DNA from: Bacillota bacterium
Lineage (GTDB): Bacteria > Bacillota > Clostridia > Christensenellales > CAG-138
Reading direction: 5' to 3'
Assembly (NCBI GenBank): GCA_023409435.1
Contig: JAEYHP010000012.1
Location: forward strand, 1 to 44,016
DNA length: 44,016 nucleotides
Shown here: positions 1 through 6,979 of the stretch, piece after piece
Layout of the letters: each line of letters begins with the position of its first letter
Numbering within the stretch: position 1 is the stretch's first letter
Translations under genes and position numbers: made by a program
The notes under the pieces: generated by a model
The model's input: only the letters and a program-made list of their open reading frames with translations
The model's database searches: none
Told to the model about the DNA's origin: nothing

Positions 1-672
1 CAGGACGGTTCCCTCAAGGAAATCCTCGGCATGGCGCATGAGCGCAACCTTGTGGTCCGCAACACCGAGCGCAAGCGCCTCGACGAGCTTTGCATGCCCT
101 TCGGCCACGGCGGCAAGCCCGGCAACCACCAGGGCATCCTCGCCATGGTGCCGGATATCGAATACGCGACATTGGAAGACATCCTGGCCGTGGCAGCGGA
201 ACGCAACGAGCCGCCGTTTTTGCTGCTGCTCGATGAAATCAACGATCCGTACAACCTTGGCTCCATGCTCAGGAGCGCCGCCTGCGCAGGCGTGCACGGC
301 GTGGTGCTGCCCAAGCGCCGCTCCGCCTCCGTCACCGCCGCCGTGGCGAAAGCCAGCGCGGGCGCTGTGGAGTACATCAAGGTGGCGAAGGTCGTCAACC
401 TGACCGCCGCCATTACCCAATTAAAAGAAGCGGGCGTATGGATTGCCGGGGCCGAACCCTCGGGCAAGCCGATGGACAAGGTGGATTTGAGCGGGCCGCT
501 CGCCATCGTCATCGGCAACGAGGGCGAAGGCATCTCCCGTCTGGTGCGCGAAAACTGCGACCACCTCGTATCGATTCCCATGCGCGGGCCCATGGACTCT
601 CTGAACGCCTCCGTCGCTGCCGCCGTGCTGCTCTTTGAGAAGAACCGGCAGGACGGGTTGAAGAAGGAGTAA
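1..672 (+). CDS. rlmB: 23S rRNA 2'-O-methyltransferase, SpoU/TrmH family (5' end outside window)
   Basis: The reading frame is open from base 1, so this is the 3' part of the gene. The first visible residues (QDGSLKEILGMAHERN) match the N-terminal substrate-binding domain of RlmB/TrmH proteins. The SPOUT domain follows with all three SpoU motifs: LLLLDEINDPYNLGSMLRSA (motif 1), LAIVIGNEGEGISRLV (motif 2) and SIPMRGPMDSLNASVAAAV (motif 3). Family members methylate a ribose 2'-OH in 23S rRNA or tRNA using S-adenosylmethionine, with binding through a C-terminal trefoil knot. The next gene is sigH, the usual neighbourhood of rlmB in Firmicutes, but there is no yacP (NYN RNase) gene between them. 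RlmB rather than another SpoU paralogue is inferred from the N-terminal domain and synteny. Confidence 0.9.
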   Translation, partial: QDGSLKEILGMAHERNLVVRNTERKRLDELCMPFGHGGKPGNHQGILAMVPDIEYATLEDILAVAAERNEPPFLLLLDEINDPYNLGSMLRSAACAGVHGVVLPKRRSASVTAAVAKASAGAVEYIKVAKVVNLTAAITQLKEAGVWIAGAEPSGKPMDKVDLSGPLAIVIGNEGEGISRLVRENCDHLVSIPMRGPMDSLNASVAAAVLLFEKNRQDGLKKE

Positions 673-682
673 TTGTGATATA

Positions 683-880
683 CACGGCGGCTCTGCCTCC
701 GCACCTCCGCTTAGGGTCGTAAGCAGCGGTACCCGGGGTTCTAAAACCGATTCACCGGATCGATTTTTACCCTCCGGGCAACGAACCCGCTTCCCTGGGA
801 AAGCCCCTAAGAACCCATCTTTGGAAACGTCCTAATTTAGGACGTTTCCAGGGATTTCGGAGGACAAAGCCCTCGCAAAA
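683..880. repeat. Multi-hairpin intergenic repeat, copy 1 (interrupted)
   Basis: This intergenic block shares its plan with the blocks at 18237 and 42538: a G/C-rich hairpin around GGCTCTGCC, then CCGCTTAGGG, then CCCTAAGAACCCATCT, then a strong hairpin (arms GGAAACGTCCTAA and TAGGACGTTTCC, 823-849), then GGACAAAGCCCT. In this copy the short hairpin CTTAGGGtCGTAA...CCCCTAAG is split by about 80-85 extra bases (roughly 722-802). In the other two copies that loop is only a few bases long. It separates rlmB from sigH on the same strand. Confidence 0.75.
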
Positions 881-889
881 GAATATAAT
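861..889 (+). promoter_or_regulatory. Candidate sigH promoter
   Basis: A TATAAT -10 box lies at 884-889 with AGGACA 17 bases upstream at 861-866 as a weak -35. The -35 falls in the last hairpin arm/tail of the intergenic repeat, so the repeat may supply part of the promoter. The ribosome binding site GGAGG sits just before the ATG at 918. Confidence 0.4.
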
Positions 890-917
890 TTTTCTTTGCA
901 TCCCTGATGGAGGACCC

Positions 918-1556
918 ATGCTCTCGTATGAAAACAACGAGGAATTTGCCCCCTATCTTGCCATGACGGACGAGCAGCTTCTCGTTGCCTCCCGCGATGG
1001 CGACCGCGTGGCGGAGGACCTGCTGTATGAAAAATACAAGCAGTTCATCCGCATGCGCGCGCGCTCCTACTTTTTAGTGGGCGCGGACAGGGAGGATATC
1101 ATACAGGAGGGCATGATCGGTCTCTATAAGGCGATACGGGATTATAGCCCCGATAAAAACGCGTCGTTCCGCAGCTTTGCGGAGCTGTGCGTCACACGTC
1201 AGATCATCACCGCAATCAAAGCCGCGACCCGGCAGAAGCATATCCCGCTCAACTCCTATGTATCCTTGAACAGGCCGGTTAACAAGGAGGAGCCGGAGCG
1301 CACGCTCATCGACGTGTTGGGCGCCGCCCAGATGAGCGACCCCGAGGAGACGCTCATCAGCCGCGAGACATATGAAAACATGGAGGAACAGCTCCTCGCT
1401 TCGCTTTCCCCGCTGGAGCGCTCGGTTTTGATCCTGTATCTCGAAGGGCGCTCATATGTGGAGATCGCGGAGCTGGTGGGCCGGTCGTTAAAAGCCATAG
1501 ACAACGCGCTCCAGCGCGTGAGGCATAAGCTGGAAAAACAGCTTTCCGGCGAGTAG
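918..1556 (+). CDS. sigH: RNA polymerase sporulation-type sigma factor, sigma-H
   Basis: This 212-residue sigma-70 family protein aligns over its whole length with SigH/Spo0H. Region 2 spans about residues 30-105 (LLYEKYKQFIRMRARSYF, then EDIIQEGMIGLYKAIRDY and FRSFAELCVTRQIITAIK). Region 4 (about 155-208) carries the helix-turn-helix YVEIAELVGRSLKAIDNALQ. Sigma-H directs transcription at the transition to stationary phase and the start of sporulation in spore formers, and related proteins occur in non-sporulating clostridia. The ATG is preceded by GGAGG. The gene lies downstream of rlmB and eight bases before radC, so sigH-radC are probably co-transcribed. Its presence alone does not prove the organism sporulates. 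Confidence 0.93.
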   Translation: MLSYENNEEFAPYLAMTDEQLLVASRDGDRVAEDLLYEKYKQFIRMRARSYFLVGADREDIIQEGMIGLYKAIRDYSPDKNASFRSFAELCVTRQIITAIKAATRQKHIPLNSYVSLNRPVNKEEPERTLIDVLGAAQMSDPEETLISRETYENMEEQLLASLSPLERSVLILYLEGRSYVEIAELVGRSLKAIDNALQRVRHKLEKQLSGE

Positions 1557-1564
1557 GAGGGAGC

Positions 1565-2251
1565 ATGCACGAAGGGCACCGCGAACGTCTGCGTGAACGC
1601 TACTCCAATAACGGGGTCGGCGCGTTTACCGAGCATGAGCTTTTGGAACTGCTTCTTACCTATACCATTCCGCGCCGCAACACCAACGAGCTCGCGCACA
1701 GGCTCATCGGCCGGTTCGGCTCGCTCGCCGCGGTACTCTCGGCGGAAGTGGCCGAGCTTACGAATATTGAAGGAATCGGCGAGCGCGCGGCGGTGTTCTT
1801 GCGCCTGGTCGGGGACAGCGCGGCTTTTTACGCGGAGGCGGCAGGCAGGCAAAAACAGCGCATGCGCATTCTGTCGCCCGCGGATGCCGCAGCCTATGCG
1901 TTTGACCTCATGCGCAACGAGCGGTATGAAAGCGTGTATGTGGTGAGCCTCGATAAAAACATGCGGCTTCTGCACGCGGAGCGGCTGATGACAGGCTCGC
2001 TCTCTGAAGCCCCGCTCTACCCTAGGCGCGTGGTGGAATCGGCCCTTATGCATAGGGCGGGTTCGGTATTGCTTCTGCACAACCACCCCAGCGGGGACCC
2101 CACGCCCTCCCAGGCGGACGCGGAGGCTACAGAGGCGGTGCAAAAAGCGCTCAACAGCATCGATATCCGCCTCTACGATCACCTGGTGGTGGGCGAAGGC
2201 GAGGTATACAGCTTTTCACGCGGCGGCATGATTTGGGCCGGGCGCGAGTAA
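1565..2251 (+). CDS. radC: RadC-family JAB1/MPN metalloprotein
   Basis: This 228-residue protein has the RadC architecture. An N-terminal helix-hairpin-helix part (about 25-85, with NIEGIGERAAVFLRLV) is followed by an MPN/JAB domain. The JAMM zinc motif is intact: HNHPSGDPTPSQADAE near residue 170, with E at about 155-160 (VVESALMHRAG) upstream. The family was historically linked to DNA repair, but its biochemical role is unsettled; a metal-dependent hydrolase activity is predicted. The ribosome binding site GGAGG overlaps the end of sigH (stop 1554-1556), suggesting coupled expression. The length of 228 residues is normal. Confidence 0.92.
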   Translation: MHEGHRERLRERYSNNGVGAFTEHELLELLLTYTIPRRNTNELAHRLIGRFGSLAAVLSAEVAELTNIEGIGERAAVFLRLVGDSAAFYAEAAGRQKQRMRILSPADAAAYAFDLMRNERYESVYVVSLDKNMRLLHAERLMTGSLSEAPLYPRRVVESALMHRAGSVLLLHNHPSGDPTPSQADAEATEAVQKALNSIDIRLYDHLVVGEGEVYSFSRGGMIWAGRE

Positions 2252-2286
2252 ATGGTTTTATAGATTGGGCAAAGGGGGAACACCTT

Positions 2287-4008
2287 ATGGAGTACCTCAA
2301 CAGGGCGGCCGAATGGAAGGAAAAGGCCGATGAAGCGACAAAGCGGCAGCTTTTCGCCATGACGGAAGCGGAGCTGGAGGACAGCTTTTATACGGAGCTT
2401 GCTTTCGGCACGGCAGGGCTTCGCGGCGTGATAGGTCCCGGCACCAACCGCATGAACGCCTATGTGGTCCGGCGCGCGACGCAGGGACTTTCGGATTATT
2501 TATGCTCCATACCGGGCGCCGTGGAGCGCGGCGTCGCAATCGCGTACGATTCGCGCCTGTATTCGGACGAATTTGCTCTTGAAACCGCGCTGGTACTCGC
2601 TCAAAACGGCATACGCGCCTACCTGTTTGATCGGCTGCACGCCGTTCCGCAGCTCTCCTTCGCGGTGCGGCATTACAGCTGCATCGCGGGCGTCGTCATC
2701 ACGGCCAGCCACAACCCGCCCGCCTACAACGGCTACAAGGTGTATTGGGAGCACGGCGGCCAGCTGGGGCCGATTCAGGCGGACGCGGTATTGGAAAAGA
2801 TCAGCCGGGTCGGCTATTTTGAAGCCGCCGCTATGCCCAAAGAGGAGGCGCTCCAAAAGGGCCTCTTAACCATGATCGGCCGTGAAGTGGACGAAGCGTA
2901 TTACGCCGCCACAACGACTTTGCTGCTCCAGCCCGAACTGTTGAAGGCGCACGGGAGCGAACTGAATATCGTTTATACGCCGCTGCACGGGTCGGGCAAC
3001 ATCCCTGTGCGGGAGATATTAAAGCGCGTAGGCGTAACAAACGTGAGGGTGGTGGCGGAGCAGGCCGAGCCGGACTCCCGCTTCCCCACCGTCAGTGCGC
3101 CCAACCCGGAGGACCCGAATGCATTCACGCTCGCCATGAAGCTCGCGAACGAAACGGGAGCGGACTGTATCTTGGCCACCGACCCGGATTCGGACCGACT
3201 GGGCATCGCCGTGCGGGAGAAAAACGGCGCGTTTACGGTACTCTCCGGCAACCAGATCGGCTGCCTGCTGTTACACTACCTGCTTTCTACGCTGCACGCG
3301 CAGGGGAAACTGCCCAGCAACGCGCTGGCGGTTAAGTCCATCGTCAGCTCCCGTCTGGCCGACGCCATCTGCGCGCGTTTTGGCGCTACGATCGTGGATG
3401 TGCCGACCGGTTTCCGCTTTATTTCGGAAATTGTGGATGAATGCCAGCGGACCGGGGAAAAGACATTCCTGTTCGGGTTTGAGGAAAGCTACGGCTATTT
3501 GGCGGGCGGTTTTTCCAGGGATAAGGATGCCATATGCGCGGCCATGCTCGCCGCCGAACTTTGCACGGCCTATGCGGCCAAGCATATGACGTTGAACGAC
3601 GCGCTTGACGAAGTATACAAGACCTACGGCTACTATAAAGAGAGCGTGAAGTCCTATACGCTTTCGGGCAAGGCGGGCATGGAGAAAATAGCCTCCGCCA
3701 TGCAGACGCTCCGGTCCTCTCCGTTGTTTACGCTTGGAACATTAAAGGTGGAGGCCATAGAGGATTACAAGACGAGAAAGCGCCAGACGCTCACAACCGG
3801 CGAGCAGGCGCCGCTTATTCTCCCCGCCACGGATATGATCCGCCTCTTGTTGGAGGGTGGGGCGTGGGCGGTCATCCGCCCGTCCGGCACGGAGCCCAAG
3901 CTCAAGCTGTATATCGGCGCGAACGCACCCACCGGGCCGGAAGTAGACGCATTGTTACATGAACTTCTCTCGGATGCGGACGAAAAGCTGTCCGCCATGC
4001 TCGCCTGA
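2287..4008 (+). CDS. pgcA: Phosphoglucomutase / phosphomannomutase (alpha-D-phosphohexomutase)
   Basis: The 573-residue product is a full-length alpha-phosphohexomutase interconverting hexose 1- and 6-phosphates, which feeds UDP-sugar and cell-envelope synthesis. All four active-site loops are visible: the phosphoserine loop TASHNPPAYNGYKVYW, the Mg-binding loop ATDPDSDRLGIAV, the sugar loop GFEESYGYLAGG and the phosphate-binding loop RPSGTEPKLKLYI. The start at 2287 is chosen because AAAGGGGG lies just upstream; an in-frame start at 2233 would overlap the end of radC and add 18 residues unlike the family. The gene ends at 4008, and the next gene starts at 4038. Confidence 0.93.
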   Translation: MEYLNRAAEWKEKADEATKRQLFAMTEAELEDSFYTELAFGTAGLRGVIGPGTNRMNAYVVRRATQGLSDYLCSIPGAVERGVAIAYDSRLYSDEFALETALVLAQNGIRAYLFDRLHAVPQLSFAVRHYSCIAGVVITASHNPPAYNGYKVYWEHGGQLGPIQADAVLEKISRVGYFEAAAMPKEEALQKGLLTMIGREVDEAYYAATTTLLLQPELLKAHGSELNIVYTPLHGSGNIPVREILKRVGVTNVRVVAEQAEPDSRFPTVSAPNPEDPNAFTLAMKLANETGADCILATDPDSDRLGIAVREKNGAFTVLSGNQIGCLLLHYLLSTLHAQGKLPSNALAVKSIVSSRLADAICARFGATIVDVPTGFRFISEIVDECQRTGEKTFLFGFEESYGYLAGGFSRDKDAICAAMLAAELCTAYAAKHMTLNDALDEVYKTYGYYKESVKSYTLSGKAGMEKIASAMQTLRSSPLFTLGTLKVEAIEDYKTRKRQTLTTGEQAPLILPATDMIRLLLEGGAWAVIRPSGTEPKLKLYIGANAPTGPEVDALLHELLSDADEKLSAMLA

Positions 4009-4037
4009 TGAAAAACCATAGAAAGGAGGCGGAAGCG

Positions 4038-4820
4038 ATGAAAAATATCATACGTCTCTCGGCGGTACTCATGGCGCTGCTGCTTCTTTTCGCGGGATGC
4101 GCGGATAAATCGGAGCCAACGGATACGCTCGAAATCGGCGCTGCCGCCGAAAGCGCGCCGCCCGTATCCTCCGATAACGGGCAAGCCGAACCTATGCAAT
4201 CTTCTGCCACCGGCTCCTCCGTGTCGAAAATGGGAGTAGCCGTCGCGGTTACGGACAGCGCCGTCTGGCACTTCCCCGGCATGCTCTATGGCGGCGTCGC
4301 ATACAAAAACGAAGGGAGCGAGCCGATGACGCTCGCCGGCGCTTCGTTTACATTCTCCTATTCCGGTAAGACGCAGACGAGCGACTTTACGCCCGTCGCA
4401 GCGGTTCAGGATATTGTGCTGCCGGGGGAGACCGGCTACTGTACGCTTTGGCTGCCGTATGACGATGCGCTGGGCGTGCCGGAGGATTTAAAGGTTACGG
4501 CCGAGCTTACGGCAGCTGCCGCCGAGCAGCCCCCGAAGCCTCTTGCGGTAACCGACACAAGGCTTATTCAAAATTATCCCGGGTTCTCTACGCTTTCGGG
4601 CAGCCTCAAAAACCCGGGCGTAAACCCGTGCGATCTCAATATGGTATATGCCGCGTTCTACAACGAACAAAACAAGCTCCTTGGCGTCTGGTATTTTACC
4701 AGAAACGCCGTGCTGCAGCCGGGGGAGAATGCAGCGTTTGTGGTGCACCTGCAGGCGCTGCCGATTGAAGGGCTTGCGGAACAGACCAAGGAAATCCGCT
4801 TCCGCGCGTTCGGAATGTAA
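4038..4820 (+). CDS. Putative lipoprotein of unknown function
   Basis: The product is 260 residues. The start at 4038 is preferred over an in-frame ATG at 4008 because AAAGGAGG precedes it and because translation then begins directly with a signal peptide (MKNIIRLSAVLMALLLLFAG followed by Cys, a type II lipobox). An acidic, Ser/Ala-rich linker follows to about residue 60. The rest looks like two beta-sandwich-type segments: VAVAVTDSAVWHFPGMLYGG, with GETGYCTLWLPY, and later NYPGFSTLSGSLKNPG. This resembles FxLYD/DUF4352-like domains that bind or shield envelope components, but no family can be assigned with confidence. It sits between the phosphohexomutase and a P-loop kinase on the same strand. 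Confidence 0.8.
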   Translation: MKNIIRLSAVLMALLLLFAGCADKSEPTDTLEIGAAAESAPPVSSDNGQAEPMQSSATGSSVSKMGVAVAVTDSAVWHFPGMLYGGVAYKNEGSEPMTLAGASFTFSYSGKTQTSDFTPVAAVQDIVLPGETGYCTLWLPYDDALGVPEDLKVTAELTAAAAEQPPKPLAVTDTRLIQNYPGFSTLSGSLKNPGVNPCDLNMVYAAFYNEQNKLLGVWYFTRNAVLQPGENAAFVVHLQALPIEGLAEQTKEIRFRAFGM

Positions 4821-4898
4821 GGCGCACAAAAACAAAAGGATGGCGCACAGGACGGCCCGTATGCCGGTTCCCGTCCGCGCATAAAATGGGAGGAAGAC

Positions 4899-5552
4899 AT
4901 GGTCATCGTAGGGATATGCGGGATGAGCGGCAGCGGTAAGAGCACGCTTGCAAAACGCATCAAGGATTCTCTTTCCTGTAGCTGCCACATTATCGGGCAG
5001 GATTGTTACTACCGGGACCATCCCGATCTCCCGTTCGAGCAGCGGGCGCGCATCAACTATGACGAGCCGTGCGCGTTTGACCATGACGCGCTGTACCATG
5101 ACGTGCTGACGCTTGCCTCGGGTACGCCCATCACCACCAAAGGGTACGATTATTCACAGCACAGGCGTTCGGACCGGGATACGCTCTTAATCGAACCCGC
5201 GGACGTGCTGCTGCTCGAGGGCATCCATATGTTCCAGGACGAACGGCTCTGCGCCATGATGTCCCTGAAAGTGTATATGCATGTGGACGTGGACGTCTGC
5301 CTGCTGCGGCGTATCCGGCGGGATATCCGGGAGCGGGGCAGGGACATCGACAACATCCGCGAGCAGTACCTTTCCACCGTCAAGCCCATGAACGAGCAGT
5401 ATATCATGAAGTACATTCAGGATGCGGATTTTGCGGTGATGCGCGGAGGCAAGAATGTGCTTGCCATAGATGCGGTCAGCGCGTATTTGACGGCCAAGGT
5501 GCTGGCCGAAGGGTTTGAAAAGGAGAGAACCCCGTCCCCTTGTATGGATTAA
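4899..5552 (+). CDS. Uridine kinase-like P-loop phosphotransferase
   Basis: The 217-residue protein belongs to the uridine kinase/phosphoribulokinase P-loop group. Walker A is GICGMSGSGKST (about residues 5-16). QDCYYRDHPDLPFEQRARIN, INYDEPCAFDHD and GYDYSQHRR correspond to the nucleoside-binding segments of Udk. LLLEGIHMF is the Walker-B-type strand, and RRIRRDIRERGRD is the mobile arginine lid. Udk phosphorylates uridine and cytidine in pyrimidine salvage. Close clostridial relatives are simply called uridine kinase, but the substrate is not proven by sequence. GGGAGGA lies before the ATG. Confidence 0.85.
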   Translation: MVIVGICGMSGSGKSTLAKRIKDSLSCSCHIIGQDCYYRDHPDLPFEQRARINYDEPCAFDHDALYHDVLTLASGTPITTKGYDYSQHRRSDRDTLLIEPADVLLLEGIHMFQDERLCAMMSLKVYMHVDVDVCLLRRIRRDIRERGRDIDNIREQYLSTVKPMNEQYIMKYIQDADFAVMRGGKNVLAIDAVSAYLTAKVLAEGFEKERTPSPCMD

Positions 5553-5645
5553 GCATGCTGAGCAGAAGCTGAAAAGGACGGAACGCAAAAAGCAGCCGCT
5601 CCTTTCCCATGGATTTACGGCATTGCCGGGAGTAAAGAGGTTTCA

Positions 5646-6812
5646 ATGGAACAGCCAAATCGCCCACGGCCCAAAAAAACGCGCTTGCGGAAATATCTGC
5701 TGCTGATCACCTATGCCATCGTGCTGCTGATGCTGTTGTACCGCATCGATGGCATCTGGAATGCGGTCGGCTCCGTGCTGCATGTGCTCTCGCCTGTATT
5801 CCTGGCGTTTGCCATCGCCTATGTGATGCATGTCCCCATGCGTTTTTTTCAGTACACGGTATTCAAATCCTGGGAGCGTCACCGCAAAAAGGGCGTCCGG
5901 CGCATGTGGCGCATCCTCAGTATGCTCTGCACATATCTTGTGGTCATCGCGTTCCTGGTGGGCCTTGGCGCGCTCATACTGCCCCGCGTGGTGGAAAGCG
6001 GCACCATGCTGGCCATGAACTTTTCCGGGTACCTCAACCGTTTCCAGGTATGGTCGGATGGCATACAGTCCCTTCTTGCAATCAACCCCGACGTCGGCGC
6101 GGTGGTAACGGACCTCTGGGACCAGGCGGTCACGTTTATACAGGGGCTCCTGGGCAAGGCTGTGAGCGGCGCTCTGACGCTTACGGTGGGGCTGACCACG
6201 GGCCTGTATCAGTTTGTTATTTCCATCATGCTCTCCGGCTTCATGCTCTACAACAAGGATAGGCTCGTCATGCAGACGCGGCGGCTGTTCACTTCGATAA
6301 TCGGCGCAAAGAATACGCGCCGCACAGGCGAGGTGCTGCATATGGCAAACGGCATATTCAGCCGCTTTATCGTAGGCCAGTTTTTAGAGGCCATGATATT
6401 GGGCACGCTTTGCTTTATCGGCATGACGATATTCAAAATGCACTACGCGCTTTTAATCAGCACCATTATCGCCGTGACGGCGCTTATTCCCATATTGGGC
6501 GGGCTCATCGGCACGCTCCCCTGCGCCGTCATATTGCTGGTGATAGAACCGATGCAGGCCGTCTGGTTTGCACTGTTTATTATCATATTGCAGCAGTTGG
6601 AAAACAACCTGATATACCCCAGGGTAGTGGGCAACGCCGTAGGGCTTCCCGGCCTGTGGGTTTTAACCAGCGTCATTGTCGGCGGCGGCCTGTTTGGCAT
6701 CTGGGGCATGCTGCTGGGAACGCCGGTCACTGCGGTTGTCTACCGGCTGACCCGCGAATGGGTGCGCTCGCGCGAGAAAACGATCGGCCCGCCGGAAAGC
6801 CGGGATAATTGA
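5646..6812 (+). CDS. AI-2E family transporter (PerM/YdgG-like membrane protein)
   Basis: The 388-residue integral membrane protein has the family layout. Hydrophobic segments occur near 20-65, a long soluble segment at about 100-175, and further membrane helices to residue 365. The conserved LIPILGGLIGTLPCAV and LENNLIYPRVVGNAVGLPGLWV regions are present, as is GGGLFGIWGMLLGTPVTAV near the end. Members export small molecules, including the AI-2 signal in E. coli; the substrate here is unknown. A weak GTAAAGAGG ribosome binding site precedes the ATG. There is a 93-base gap after the kinase gene without an obvious terminator. Confidence 0.88.
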   Translation: MEQPNRPRPKKTRLRKYLLLITYAIVLLMLLYRIDGIWNAVGSVLHVLSPVFLAFAIAYVMHVPMRFFQYTVFKSWERHRKKGVRRMWRILSMLCTYLVVIAFLVGLGALILPRVVESGTMLAMNFSGYLNRFQVWSDGIQSLLAINPDVGAVVTDLWDQAVTFIQGLLGKAVSGALTLTVGLTTGLYQFVISIMLSGFMLYNKDRLVMQTRRLFTSIIGAKNTRRTGEVLHMANGIFSRFIVGQFLEAMILGTLCFIGMTIFKMHYALLISTIIAVTALIPILGGLIGTLPCAVILLVIEPMQAVWFALFIIILQQLENNLIYPRVVGNAVGLPGLWVLTSVIVGGGLFGIWGMLLGTPVTAVVYRLTREWVRSREKTIGPPESRDN

Positions 6813-6979
6813 CAGGTATTTGACGAACATTTTATGAATTTTGGATCCATACATGTTCAGGCACCGCGCTTTGTGGTACACTACATGCAGGAAAAAAACC
6901 GTATGGGAAACGCAGCCCCGGCTTAGCGCGGCGGGCTGCATAAGCAGGCAATCGCGGCCTGCGTAAAGGGGTGCCTCTT

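Noticed and set aside
1256..2182. Long open frame on the - strand across sigH and radC
   Set aside because: It is antisense to two well-supported genes, has no family resemblance and has Arg/His-rich shadow composition typical of high-G+C codon bias.
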